Shown here piece after piece: positions 46,049-54,607 of a DNA stretch of 64,000 nucleotides. The position numbers were made by a program, and so were the translations under genes. The stretch's first letter is position 1. The number at the start of each line of letters is the position of its first letter. The notes beneath the pieces are model-generated. The model did not search any database. It saw only the letters and a list, made by a program, of their open reading frames with translations, and had not been told where the DNA came from. Source of the stretch: Lachnospira sp. (GTDB lineage Bacteria; Bacillota; Clostridia; Lachnospirales; Lachnospiraceae); the NCBI GenBank assembly GCA_015057605.1, contig SVDX01000005.1, positions 1 to 64,000 of the forward strand, given 5' to 3'.

Positions 46049-46909
46049 ATGCATGCATTTTTAAGAGCGCTTGGATTTAAAGCGGTTGATACAGATAAAG
46101 AAGAAAAATTGGTTGTTAATGCGTTGGCTAATATACATACGCCAGAAGCAATGCGATTTGAAAACACAAAGGACAACAGAGTATTTGTTATGTATGCACT
46201 TACAAAGGAAATGGGGCTTGCAATATCAGGTGTAAGCGATCCTAAGCAGCATGTAGAAGTTGAATTTTACGCACCTTATGTTGTTGGCACAAGAAACACA
46301 GAGGTTAATAACATAAGTATAGAACGACTTGGCGACAGGGAAGCCTATGAGGTTGTATGTGAGTCGGTAGATAACGGAACCACACTCATTTTTTACCTTA
46401 TTAACTCAATGGACTATTATAATGTTCTTAAAAATCGTGGTAAGCTCGAACTTAAGGAAGTATATTTATCAGCACTATCAACTGCTGGAATCATTATGCT
46501 TCCAAATGTAAAAAGTAAGGTAGAGGTAAGCCGTGACAGCCGAAAAAATATGATAGAAGCTGCAAGAAATGGTGATACGCAGGCAATGGAAAACCTTACT
46601 ATAGGCGAGTTTGAGATGTTTAGTAAGCTTAATTCTCGCATACGCAACGAGGACATTTATTCTATTGTTGAAAGTTCACTCATGCCTTGTGGTGTTGAAT
46701 GTGATAAATATATGATAGTTGGCGAGATTATGGGTATTAAGCGCGTGGAAAATGGTCTCTATGAGGAAGAGGTATGGGTGCTTTCCGTAGATGCTAATTA
46801 TGTAAAGGTAGATGTCGCAATTAATGCATCAGACCTTCTTGGAGAGCCACAAATAGGACGACGTTTTAAGGGTCAGATTTGGTTACAGGGAATTGTTAAT
46901 TTTGAATAG
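46049..46909 (+). CDS. DUF3881 family protein
   Basis: This 286-residue protein opens MHAFLRALGFKAVDTDKEE and matches what I remember of DUF3881, a family mostly confined to Lachnospiraceae. No catalytic motif, signal peptide or membrane helix is seen. The middle part (SRDSRKNMIEAARNGDTQAMENLTIGEFEMFSKLNSRIRNEDIYSIVESSLMPCG) includes a helical stretch, followed by strands. Its position behind an HD-GYP gene may hint at a c-di-GMP link. GAGGTGGTG precedes the ATG. Confidence 0.75.
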   Translation: MHAFLRALGFKAVDTDKEEKLVVNALANIHTPEAMRFENTKDNRVFVMYALTKEMGLAISGVSDPKQHVEVEFYAPYVVGTRNTEVNNISIERLGDREAYEVVCESVDNGTTLIFYLINSMDYYNVLKNRGKLELKEVYLSALSTAGIIMLPNVKSKVEVSRDSRKNMIEAARNGDTQAMENLTIGEFEMFSKLNSRIRNEDIYSIVESSLMPCGVECDKYMIVGEIMGIKRVENGLYEEEVWVLSVDANYVKVDVAINASDLLGEPQIGRRFKGQIWLQGIVNFE

Positions 46910-46916
46910 ATTAGGT

Positions 46917-47067
46917 GATTAGTATGAAGAAATACACTGATGTGCTGTTTCTTCATACGGCTATTTGTTTCTGAGCGAAAACAAATAGCTCCTATGGCAG
47001 GCGCAAATCTGAAATTTGCGCCACCTCTTCTCGATAAAACGCTCAGAAAAGAGGATTAGTATGAAGA
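46917..47067 (+). promoter_or_regulatory. hairpin-rich leader or small inserted element
   Basis: The 14-base direct repeat GATTAGTATGAAGA (46917-46930 and 47054-47067) brackets three perfect hairpins: GTATGAAGAAA/TTTCTTCATAC (46922-46958), GCTATTTGTTT/AAACAAATAGC (46960-46989) and GGCGCAAAT/ATTTGCGCC (47000-47022). TTTCTGAGCG (46968-46977) can pair instead with CGCTCAGAAA (47040-47049), which excludes the second hairpin. CCTCTT (47024-47029) can cover the ribosome site AAGAGG (47049-47054). It may be a regulatory RNA or a small mobile insertion. Confidence 0.6.
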
Positions 47068-48161
47068 GTAATACAATTGCATATATAGCAATGGCTATTA
47101 TAGTAATAGCGATAGGCGTGGTTATGTATGGGCATTTTACTAAAAAGGATGATAAAAAGCCAGCGTATGATCCGAAGTATTCTGGTATTTTGGATGAAGA
47201 TTTAGATGATGACAATGTACAATCAGCGACTGAAGCATCAGGAGAAAATATGACACAGGGCTCACAAGAGCAACCAACAAGTGGGACTTCACAAGAACAG
47301 CCAACAAGTTCATCAACGGTAGCGCCAACACAACCATCAACTGTAGCACCAACGCAACCACCGACAGATGCACCAACGCAAGCACCGACAGAGGCGCCAA
47401 CGCAGGCACCTACAGAGGCGCCAACGCAGGCACCTACAGAGGCGCCAACGCAGGCACCTACAGAGGCTCCGGGGCAACAGATAGTAGTAGGTGATTATGT
47501 TTTATTAACCTTGGGCAATGGAAAGGCTGCTATTGATAAATATTGTGGCACTGCAGAAAATGTTGTTATTCCATCAAGCATAGGTGGATATACTATTACA
47601 ACTGTAAAATACAGAGCATTTGATGGTACTGTAAATACATATGGAACGGTTACCATACCAAAGACGGTTACAAATATTGAGCCGGGTGCATTTATGGTAA
47701 TTGGCAAATTTGTTGTAGAAAGCGGAAATCCTGCATATAAGGTAGGACAATCAGATTTTCTTTACACAATTGATGAAAAGACATTAGTGGCAGGAATTAA
47801 TTATGCAAGAAATTCAATGAGTAGTAAGGTTGAGACAATAGGAGCATATGCATTTTATGGTTGCAGGGAACTTACATATATGGACTTTCCTGAGAGCTTA
47901 AAAACTATAGGAAATTATGCGTTTACGGATTGTTATCAAATTAGAAAGCTAACATATCCGGTTAATCTTACAAGTATTGGAAAAGGTGCTTTCCAAAGAT
48001 GTGGAGCACTTATAGAGCTTGGATTTTTAAATAAGGATACGGCTATTGGTACCTTTGCTTTTAATAATTGCAACAATATAAATAAAATTTATGGCTATTC
48101 TGGTTCAACAGCGCAAGCTCTTGCAACAGAGAAGGGATGTACTTTCAAACTTTGGCCATAA
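47061..48161 (+). CDS. membrane-anchored BspA-type LRR surface protein
   Basis: This 366-residue protein has an N-terminal membrane helix (about 4-23), an acidic stretch, then a Ser/Thr/Gln and Pro-Thr-rich spacer (residues ~72-136) with perfect TQAPTEAP repeats. LRR_5 repeats follow (VETIGAYAFYGCRELTYMDFPESLKTIGNYAFTDC). The spacer would push the LRR domain through the cell wall. Similar PT-rich spacers occur in the C11 peptidase at 9.8 kb. ATG 47061 follows AAGAGG; that site can be masked by the structured leader. Confidence 0.85.
   Translation: MKSNTIAYIAMAIIVIAIGVVMYGHFTKKDDKKPAYDPKYSGILDEDLDDDNVQSATEASGENMTQGSQEQPTSGTSQEQPTSSSTVAPTQPSTVAPTQPPTDAPTQAPTEAPTQAPTEAPTQAPTEAPTQAPTEAPGQQIVVGDYVLLTLGNGKAAIDKYCGTAENVVIPSSIGGYTITTVKYRAFDGTVNTYGTVTIPKTVTNIEPGAFMVIGKFVVESGNPAYKVGQSDFLYTIDEKTLVAGINYARNSMSSKVETIGAYAFYGCRELTYMDFPESLKTIGNYAFTDCYQIRKLTYPVNLTSIGKGAFQRCGALIELGFLNKDTAIGTFAFNNCNNINKIYGYSGSTAQALATEKGCTFKLWP
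47370..47470 (+). repeat. 24-bp minisatellite coding the Pro-Thr spacer
   Basis: GCGCCAACGCAGGCACCTACAGAG-type 24-base units (with GCACCGACAGAG in the first) are repeated about four times in frame. Copy number could change by slippage, which would alter spacer length without frameshift. Confidence 0.85.
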
Positions 48162-48169
48162 GTAAAATA

Positions 48170-48198
48170 TTGACGATATTAAATACCTTTGTTATAAT
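48170..48198 (+). promoter_or_regulatory. promoter of tRNA-Arg
   Basis: TTGACG (48170-48175), 17 bases, TATAAT (48193-48198). A hairpin AGGCTTTGC/GCAGAGCCT (48204-48226) lies between promoter and tRNA and may be a processing element. Confidence 0.75.
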
Positions 48199-48233
48199 TG
48201 TAGAGGCTTTGCTTAAGGCAGAGCCTTTAATTA

Positions 48234-48305
48234 GCTTTCATAGTTAAATGGATATAACAAGCCCCTCCTAAGGGCTAGTTGCAGGTTCGATTCCTGCTGG
48301 GAGCA
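48234..48305 (+). tRNA. tRNA-Arg (CCT)
   Basis: Acceptor GCTTTCA pairs with TGGGAGC (two G-T pairs). The anticodon stem AGCCC/GGGCT holds the loop CTCCTAA with anticodon CCT, and the T arm is CAGGTTCGATTCCTG. 72 bases without CCA. Confidence 0.93.
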
Positions 48306-48309
48306 TATC

Positions 48310-48365
48310 GGACTTCTGCAACAAAGTTGCAGAAGTCCTTTAGAAGTTTGACTTGCGTCAAACTT
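48310..48365 (+). terminator. hairpins behind tRNA-Arg
   Basis: A perfect 13-bp stem GGACTTCTGCAAC/GTTGCAGAAGTCC is followed by a second stem AAGTTTGAC/GTCAAACTT. The piece AGTCCTTTAGAAGTT (48334-48348) is repeated at 48391-48405, a small local duplication. The T tract is short, so processing rather than termination is also possible. Confidence 0.5.
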
Positions 48366-48436
48366 CAGGAATGAGAACGAGGGCGATAAAAGTCCTTTAG
48401 AAGTTCGACGTATGGTTGCAGATTGGAGGCATTGAT

Positions 48437-49360
48437 ATGAATTATATAGTTATTGATATTGAGTGGAACCAATGTGCAAAGGGTAAGGAATATGGCCTTG
48501 CAGAGCTGCCATTTGAGATTATCGAGATAGGTGCTGTTAAGCTAAATGAAGAACTTAAAAGAGTAGATACATTTTCGAGCCTTATTAAACCACAGCATTA
48601 CAAGCAATTACACAATATGATAGATATGCTCGTTCACATTGATGAGGAACAACTGCAACGAGAGGGAAAGCCTTTTGTAGAGGTTATGGAAAGTTTTTTA
48701 AACTGGTGCGGTGACGACTATATGTTTGTAACATGGGCTGACCGTGATTTAGATATTATACAAAGTAATCTCGAGTTTTATGAAATGGATACTTTGGGCG
48801 AAGGACCAGTGAATTTTTATGATATGCAAAAGCTTTTTAGCATTGATAAAGAGGATGGAAAAGAAAGACGTTCGTTACAAAGTGCGATTGAGATGCTTAA
48901 TATTAGTAAGGTGGCAGATTTCCATAGAGCTTTAAGTGATGCAGAGTATACTGCCAAAATTATGCAAACAATTGATTTTGCCAAGGTAAAAGAATATTTT
49001 TCGATTAATACTTACAATCCACCTAGTGAAGATGGTGAAGAGATACATGTTGTCTTTCCGACCTATTATAAGTACATTTCAAAATGTAAGCCAGAGCGTC
49101 AAATGCTAATGACTGACGTTAAGGTTACACATAGTTATTGCTATCTTTGTAACAAGGAAATGAAAGTTCTTGAAGATTGGTTTGTATGTAATAATCGTCA
49201 GTATAGAGCACTATATTATTGTGAGGAGCATGGACTTATTAAGGGCAGAATTAAGATAAGACACACGCATGATGGTAATTATTATGCTATAAAGGTGCTT
49301 AAACAGACAACAAAGGAAGATGCAAGCAAGATATTTACCAGAAAAAATAAAACATTTTAA
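48437..49360 (+). CDS. DEDDh 3'-5' exonuclease family protein
   Basis: This 307-residue protein has an N-terminal RNase T/ERI-1-like exonuclease domain (about residues 1-180): VIDIEWNQC (first Asp and Glu), WADRDLD and HRALSDAEYTAKI (His and Asp of ExoIII). The C-terminal ~120 residues contain CYLC and C...C/H pairs (SYCYLCNKEMKV, DWFVCNNRQYRALYYCEEHG), suggesting a zinc-binding module. It probably trims structured RNA or DNA. ATG 48437 follows TTGGAGGC. Confidence 0.85.
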   Translation: MNYIVIDIEWNQCAKGKEYGLAELPFEIIEIGAVKLNEELKRVDTFSSLIKPQHYKQLHNMIDMLVHIDEEQLQREGKPFVEVMESFLNWCGDDYMFVTWADRDLDIIQSNLEFYEMDTLGEGPVNFYDMQKLFSIDKEDGKERRSLQSAIEMLNISKVADFHRALSDAEYTAKIMQTIDFAKVKEYFSINTYNPPSEDGEEIHVVFPTYYKYISKCKPERQMLMTDVKVTHSYCYLCNKEMKVLEDWFVCNNRQYRALYYCEEHGLIKGRIKIRHTHDGNYYAIKVLKQTTKEDASKIFTRKNKTF

Positions 49361-49412
49361 AGTATAATTAAGTTTACAAATTTATAATATGGCGCAAAGG
49401 AGGTTTTTATTT

Positions 49413-51170
49413 ATGAAGAATAAAATCGCATTTGTGCCATTTTTATTGGCGATGGCACTAGGCATAACGGCATGTAATGCTAAGAATAATAATGGACAGG
49501 AAGAAACAAATAGTGCGGTGGTAGATATAGCGGATATTGATTTTGCCCAAAGCGAATCTGAAATGTTTAGCGACCGTGACTATGAAGTGGGATACAGTGA
49601 GAGTGATAAGATAAATATTGAGCTTAAAGGTGACAGTATAAGTTGTACTTCAACCAAAGTAAAGATTGAGGGAACTAAGCTTACGATTATGGAAGAAGGC
49701 ACATATGTGTTTAGTGGAAGTTTGAATGATGGAATGATTATCGTAGATGCTAAAGAAACGGATAAGCCACAGATAGTTTTAAACGGCGTGAGCATAAACA
49801 GTAGCAGTAACGCAGCCATATATGTAAAAGAAGCAGATAAAGTATTTGTAACCTTAGAGAAAGGTAGTACGAATACACTTTCAAACGGTGGAACATTTAC
49901 AAATATTGATGCTGTAATATTTTCCAAGGCGGATATTACATTTAATGGCTTAGGAACTTTAAAAATTAATACAGCTGCGGGTCATGGTATTTCGGGCAAA
50001 GATGACGTGAAGGTTACAAGCGGTAACTACAAGATCAGTGCATCAAGTCATGGAATAGATGCAAATGATAGCGTAAGGATAACAAATGCTAGCTTTGAAA
50101 TAGAATCTGGCAAGGATGGTATTCACGTTGAAAATGCAGATGATTCTACGAAGGGTTTTGTATATATAGCAAGTGGCACGATAAAGGTTATCTCTACTGG
50201 TGATGGAATTAGCGCTGGCGCGTATATGCAAGTTGCTGATGGAACGATAGATATATTGGCTGGAGGTGGCTATGAAAATGGCGAAACCCATACAAACCAA
50301 GGAGGAATGCCAGGAGGTATGCCAGGCAGCAATCCTGGTAGACCAGGTGGACGTGCAATAGAGGATATAGAAGAGACTAGCGATGATACAACTAGCACAA
50401 AAGGTCTTAAGGCTACTGGAAGCATACTTATAAGTGCCGGTAATATTAAGATTGATTCGGCTGATGATGCAATTCACTCTGATGCATATATTTCTATTAA
50501 CGGCGGAAGCTTTGAAATGGCAAGTGGCGATGATGGTATTCATGCAAATGAAACACTTTTGATTAATGCAGGTACAATTAATATAAGCAAGTGTTATGAA
50601 GGGCTTGAGGCACTCAACATTACAATTAACGATGGTGATATTAGTTTGGTTGCGACAGATGATGGTCTAAATGCAGCTGGTGGTAACGATTCAAGTGGAT
50701 TTGGTGGAATGGGCGGAAGACCAGATATGTTTGGAACTTCTTCTAATGCGGCAATTAACATCGCAGGTGGTAAGCTTTTTATAAATGCATCTGGCGATGG
50801 CATAGATGCCAATGGAACACTTACAATTTCTGGTGGTTATACCGTAGTAGAAGGACCAACAGTTGGAGATACAGCAACGCTTGATTATGATAATAGTGCT
50901 GTTATAACTGGTGGCACATTTATTGGAACAGGTGCATCAGGAATGGCACAAACCTTTAGCTCATCGACTCAGGGTGTTTTTGCAGTAACTACAGGAAACT
51001 GTCAGGCAGGAACGACAATTACACTTACAGATAGTGAAGGAAATGTTGTTGTTACACATACGCCACAACAGAATTTTGCAGTGGCTATTATAAGTACACC
51101 AGAAATGGTTTCGGGAAACAAATATAAAATTACAGTAGGAGAAGCTTCGGGAGAATTTGAAGCGAATTAA
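49413..51170 (+). CDS. Cthe_2159-like carbohydrate-binding lipoprotein (beta-helix)
   Basis: This 585-residue lipoprotein has a signal peptide and lipobox ITAC (Cys ~21). The body consists of regular beta-helix turns, often N-G-G/D-DGI(H/D)AN (SHGIDANDSVRI, DDAIHSDAYISINGGS, GDGIDANGTLTISGG), as in Cthe_2159 proteins, which bind acidic plant polysaccharides with calcium. A Gly/Pro-rich insert (GGMPGGMPGSNPGRPGG) lies near residue 300. ATG 49413 follows AAAGGAGG by eight bases. It is probably a surface binder of pectin-like polymers. Confidence 0.85.
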   Translation: MKNKIAFVPFLLAMALGITACNAKNNNGQEETNSAVVDIADIDFAQSESEMFSDRDYEVGYSESDKINIELKGDSISCTSTKVKIEGTKLTIMEEGTYVFSGSLNDGMIIVDAKETDKPQIVLNGVSINSSSNAAIYVKEADKVFVTLEKGSTNTLSNGGTFTNIDAVIFSKADITFNGLGTLKINTAAGHGISGKDDVKVTSGNYKISASSHGIDANDSVRITNASFEIESGKDGIHVENADDSTKGFVYIASGTIKVISTGDGISAGAYMQVADGTIDILAGGGYENGETHTNQGGMPGGMPGSNPGRPGGRAIEDIEETSDDTTSTKGLKATGSILISAGNIKIDSADDAIHSDAYISINGGSFEMASGDDGIHANETLLINAGTINISKCYEGLEALNITINDGDISLVATDDGLNAAGGNDSSGFGGMGGRPDMFGTSSNAAINIAGGKLFINASGDGIDANGTLTISGGYTVVEGPTVGDTATLDYDNSAVITGGTFIGTGASGMAQTFSSSTQGVFAVTTGNCQAGTTITLTDSEGNVVVTHTPQQNFAVAIISTPEMVSGNKYKITVGEASGEFEAN

Positions 51171-51212
51171 TATAGAAACATCATATTTTTCGAAATGACG
51201 TTGATATAATTG

Positions 51213-51347
51213 ATGTTAGGTGGGACTGAGGCGGTTGATAAGTGGGAGGTTAAAATAGCAAAAAATACATATGATAATTCCTATAATCAACTATTACAAG
51301 GAGCCAATAACAGTACAAGGAAAGCCATCATAAAATGGACCTATTAA
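51213..51347 (+). other. possible 44-residue ORF or gene remnant
   Basis: An open frame starts MLGGTEAVDKWEVKIAKNTY and ends KAIIKWTY. There is no good ribosome site. It could be a decayed fragment of a surface or mobile-element protein, or chance. The rest of the 51171-51370 spacer holds nothing I recognise. Confidence 0.2.
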
Positions 51348-51370
51348 GATAGAATACAGACATATCAAAT

Positions 51371-51408
51371 AAAAATATAGCATTGCATATTTGCAGTGCT
51401 ATATTTTT
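51371..51408. terminator. terminator of the carboxypeptidase-like gene
   Basis: The stem AAAAATATAGCATTGCA/TGCAGTGCTATATTTTT has an A run on one side and a T run on the other. It lies at the convergent junction and can work in both directions. Confidence 0.7.
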
Positions 51409-52720
51409 AATATCGTCTATATTTTAATGAACGTCCGTATTTAGTGCAATATAAAACAATAAAGTACGTGATAACTACTATAACAATAAGACTGGCAGCT
51501 ATGATAGCTACAATAAGCCAAATATTAACAGTTATCATATTGTTTGCGCCAGTAACGTTAGCTGTGCTATCGGTAATATGCGGTAAATTATCGTTATATG
51601 AATTATTTGCTACGGCAACCAGTTTGCCGGTACCTACTACGTAATTATTGTAAAGTAGGGATACATTTGCAAAGCAGTCCTCTGAAAAAGAGGTACTTAT
51701 TGTAAGATCATCTACACTTATACCTTCTGGTAAGAGGACGCTAAGATTATTATCGAGCCCTATTGTAAGTGAGTTGCTTGGAAATACATTATTTAAAAAT
51801 GCAGTATTATTGTTGATTGATAGCATTTCAAGTAGGCTTGCATTGTCGATGTTGACTTTGCTAAAGTAGTTAAATGCATAATCAAAAAGATTAGTAGTAT
51901 CTGTGTAGCAAGATGGATTTTCAGTGCCCATAAGTACACAGATAAGTCGTATGTTATCCTTTCTTGCAAAGGTCACAAGAGTAAGGTTGCTTGCATCCTT
52001 TGAATTCTTTTGACCTATTTTACCGCCAACACAATATTCGTAGGCGTATTTTTTGCCCTTTAACATAGCGTGCGAGTTAGAAAGATAACGTGGCTGCTTA
52101 TACTTGTTAGTTGCAGGTATAGTATAAGTCTGTGTACTGCCGGAAATATCCATAAAATCCTGATTATCAAAGCAGGCTCTTGCAATCATAGCTAAGTCAT
52201 AGGCTGTGCTGTAATGGTTAGCTTCAGCATAACCACTTGCGTTAGTAAAGTTAGTATTAAGCGCTCCAAGCTCTTTTGCTCTGCTATTCATTAAGGTTGT
52301 AAATGCAGCCATATAACCAGAAACGTGCTCACCAAGCCCATATGCTGCTTCGCAAGCAGATTTCATAAGGATGCATCGTATAGTTTGCTCAACGCTAAGC
52401 TGTTCATTTGTTAAAATACCTTGATTAAAATCACCTGGAGAATAGCTGTGAGTAGCATCATGGTGAAAGGTTACGGTATCACTTGGACTACATTTTTCAA
52501 GTCCGAGAAGTGCTGTCATAAGCGCAGTTGCACCATAAGGATTGGCAGTTGCATGCTCATCCTTAGCGTATAAAACAGCTCCGGTATCAGCATCAATTAA
52601 TATAGCACTTTTAGCCGAAACGCTTGGAGCAGCAGGCCATTCAGCCGCCGAAACATCATGTGGTATATATATAATCAATAAAATTAATATCATTAAAAAC
52701 GCAAAAACTCTTTTTTTCAT
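51407..52720 (-). CDS. S11-family D,D-carboxypeptidase homologue, catalytically dead
   Basis: This 437-residue protein has a signal peptide (residues 1-26), the DacA/DacF-type transpeptidase fold (SAILIDADTGAVLYAKDEHATANP), a C-terminal beta domain and a closing membrane helix (about 400-425). Length and layout fit the family. The active site does not: PAS-x-x-K is NPYGATA here, with Gly63 for the nucleophilic Ser and Ala66 for the Lys. The second motif is SAC instead of S-x-N, and KTG is KIG. It should not cleave D-Ala. It may bind peptidoglycan or regulate a true carboxypeptidase. GGAGG precedes the ATG. trmB diverges from it. Confidence 0.88.
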   Translation of the reverse strand: MKKRVFAFLMILILLIIYIPHDVSAAEWPAAPSVSAKSAILIDADTGAVLYAKDEHATANPYGATALMTALLGLEKCSPSDTVTFHHDATHSYSPGDFNQGILTNEQLSVEQTIRCILMKSACEAAYGLGEHVSGYMAAFTTLMNSRAKELGALNTNFTNASGYAEANHYSTAYDLAMIARACFDNQDFMDISGSTQTYTIPATNKYKQPRYLSNSHAMLKGKKYAYEYCVGGKIGQKNSKDASNLTLVTFARKDNIRLICVLMGTENPSCYTDTTNLFDYAFNYFSKVNIDNASLLEMLSINNNTAFLNNVFPSNSLTIGLDNNLSVLLPEGISVDDLTISTSFSEDCFANVSLLYNNYVVGTGKLVAVANNSYNDNLPHITDSTANVTGANNMITVNIWLIVAIIAASLIVIVVITYFIVLYCTKYGRSLKYRRY

Positions 52721-52822
52721 ATTTAGAAAACCTCCACAAATATTATATGCTATTTTTGTATTGCTATCAACAATAAAAGTGTGTTAAGATTATAAAAATG
52801 TTATGTGATAGCGGAGGCAGTT

Positions 52823-53458
52823 ATGAGATTAAGAAATGTAAAAGGTTCCAGAGAAGTAATGCAATCAAGTGAATACGTTTTTGCTGATCCAAAAAGTATG
52901 GCTGGAACATGGAAGGATATATTTGGAAATAATAATCCAATACATATAGAGATAGGCATGGGAAAGGGAATGTTTATTACCACACTTGCTATGCAAAATC
53001 CTAATATCAATTATGTGGGTATTGAAAAATATTCAAGCGTTTTGATTCGTGCGGTTGAAAAGCAGAATGAGCTTGCGCTACCAAATCTTAAATTTATAAG
53101 AATGGATGCAGAGGGCATATGTGATATTTTTGGCAAGGGTGAGGTTGATAAGATATATTTGAATTTTTCAGATCCATGGCCAAAAGATAGACACGCAAAA
53201 AGAAGACTTACATCAAAAGAATTTTTTGCAAGATACGATAAGCTTTTAAAGGCTGACGGTGAAGTGCATTTTAAAACAGATAATAGGGATTTATTTGATT
53301 TTTCAGTAGAAGAGGTTACGAATGCAGGCTGGAAATTAAAGGCTGTAACATATGATTTACACAACAGCGATATGAATGAAGGCAATATAATGACAGAGTA
53401 CGAAACTAAATTTTCAGCAGAAGGTAAACCAATTAATAAACTTATTGCAAACAGATAG
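52823..53458 (+). CDS. trmB: tRNA (guanine-N7-)-methyltransferase
   Basis: This 211-residue SAM-dependent methyltransferase has motif I EIGMGKGMF, ...GIEKYSS and the family signature NFSDPWPKDRHAKRRLTS. It forms m7G46 in tRNA. ATG 52823 follows GCGGAGG by five bases; the open frame runs six codons further upstream without a site. Confidence 0.95.
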   Translation: MRLRNVKGSREVMQSSEYVFADPKSMAGTWKDIFGNNNPIHIEIGMGKGMFITTLAMQNPNINYVGIEKYSSVLIRAVEKQNELALPNLKFIRMDAEGICDIFGKGEVDKIYLNFSDPWPKDRHAKRRLTSKEFFARYDKLLKADGEVHFKTDNRDLFDFSVEEVTNAGWKLKAVTYDLHNSDMNEGNIMTEYETKFSAEGKPINKLIANR

Positions 53459-53490
53459 CATATAATATATAAAAAGCGTCGGAGACATAT

Positions 53491-53619
53491 ATGAGACACA
53501 AACGTAGGAATTTGTTTTTATGCTGTAATAACGTACGTCATTCCAAGCTCAATAAGCGATTAATATGTATAAAAAGAGCATTTGACGAAATAGATGCTAT
53601 ACTGAATAGGTGCAAATGA
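53491..53619 (+). CDS. possible small basic, Cys-containing protein
   Basis: A 42-residue frame, MRHKRRNLFLCCNNVRHSKL in its first part, has GGAG six bases before the ATG. It contains four Cys and many Lys/Arg. It fills most of the spacer between trmB and the cysteine synthase. I know no family; it may be a real small gene or chance. Confidence 0.3.
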   Translation: MRHKRRNLFLCCNNVRHSKLNKRLICIKRAFDEIDAILNRCK

Positions 53620-53641
53620 TATTTTAGGAGGCAATGTTAAT

Positions 53642-54571
53642 ATGATATATAACAATATTTTGGAGGCAATAGGGCATACTCCAATAATACGACTTGGGAA
53701 AATGGTGCCAGAAGACAGTGCACAAGTACTTGTAAAGTATGAAGGTTTGAATGTTGGAGGCTCAATTAAGACAAGAACTGCATACAGTATGATTATGGCT
53801 GCAAGAGCTGAAGGTCTTATTAATGAAGATACCATAATAGTAGAGCCAACAAGTGGTAACCAAGGAATTGGACTTGCGCTTATTGGCGCAGTAATGGGCT
53901 ATAAAACTAAAATTATTATGCCTGATTCTGTTAGCGAGGAACGTAGAAAATTAGTAAAGCATTATGGAGCGGAAGTAATTCTTGTACATGATGCAGGAGA
54001 CATAGGTAAATGTATAGATGAGTGTTTGCAGACAGCACTTAGAATGGCTAAGGAAGATAGTAGAGTATTTGTACCACAACAGTTTGAAAATGTTAATAAT
54101 CTTCTTGCACACAAGCATCACACAGCGTTAGAGATATTAGAGCAGGTTGGTGGACCGATACATGGCTTTTGTTCTGGCATAGGTACAGGTGGAACTATAA
54201 CAGGAATAGGTGAAGTGTTAAAATCACAGAACCCAGATATGACTATTTGGGCAGTAGAGCCGGAAAATGCAGCAATACTTGCAGGTGGCAACATAGGAAC
54301 ACATTTGCAAATGGGCATTGGCGATGGTTTAATCCCTGCAATATTAAATCAACAGATATATGATGATATATATATTGTAACAGATGAAGAAGCTATTGAG
54401 ACAGCAAGAAATCTTGCAAGATTAGAAGGTATTATGTGCGGTATTTCAAGTGGAACAAATGTTGCAGCAGCAATTAATTTAGCAAAGAAGCTTGGCAAAG
54501 GAAAGACTGTTGTTACAGTGCTCCCTGATACAGCAGAAAGATATTTTTCGACACCGTTATTTGAGGAATAA
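53642..54571 (+). CDS. cysK: cysteine synthase (O-acetylserine sulfhydrylase) family protein
   Basis: This 309-residue fold-type II PLP enzyme has the PLP lysine in GGSIKTRTAY, the substrate loop EPTSGNQGIG, the phosphate-binding loop GIGTGGTITG and GISSGTN. It makes cysteine from O-acetylserine and sulfide, or acts in a related beta-replacement. The lysine motif SIKTR in place of SVKDR is seen in clostridial members. RBS TAGGAGG precedes the ATG. No T-box or SAM riboswitch is visible upstream. Confidence 0.88.
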   Translation: MIYNNILEAIGHTPIIRLGKMVPEDSAQVLVKYEGLNVGGSIKTRTAYSMIMAARAEGLINEDTIIVEPTSGNQGIGLALIGAVMGYKTKIIMPDSVSEERRKLVKHYGAEVILVHDAGDIGKCIDECLQTALRMAKEDSRVFVPQQFENVNNLLAHKHHTALEILEQVGGPIHGFCSGIGTGGTITGIGEVLKSQNPDMTIWAVEPENAAILAGGNIGTHLQMGIGDGLIPAILNQQIYDDIYIVTDEEAIETARNLARLEGIMCGISSGTNVAAAINLAKKLGKGKTVVTVLPDTAERYFSTPLFEE

Positions 54572-54601
54572 AAAAGATTGCGCATTAAGCGCAATCTTTT
54601 T
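54571..54601. terminator. bidirectional terminator
   Basis: A 13-bp stem AAAAAGATTGCGC/GCGCAATCTTTTT lies between convergent genes. Confidence 0.85.
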
Positions 54602-54607
54602 TATCAT

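Noticed and set aside
47370..47470. Short regular repeats considered as a CRISPR array
   Set aside because: The units abut without spacers, lie in frame and encode a Pro-Thr spacer; no cas gene is present.
50043..50543. 166-residue minus-strand frame inside the beta-helix lipoprotein
   Set aside because: It arises from the repeated composition of the beta-helix codons; no start signal and no recognisable protein.
53459..53641. T-box or sulfur riboswitch before the cysteine synthase
   Set aside because: No T-box sequence, specifier hairpin or terminator/antiterminator pair can be seen in the short spacer.
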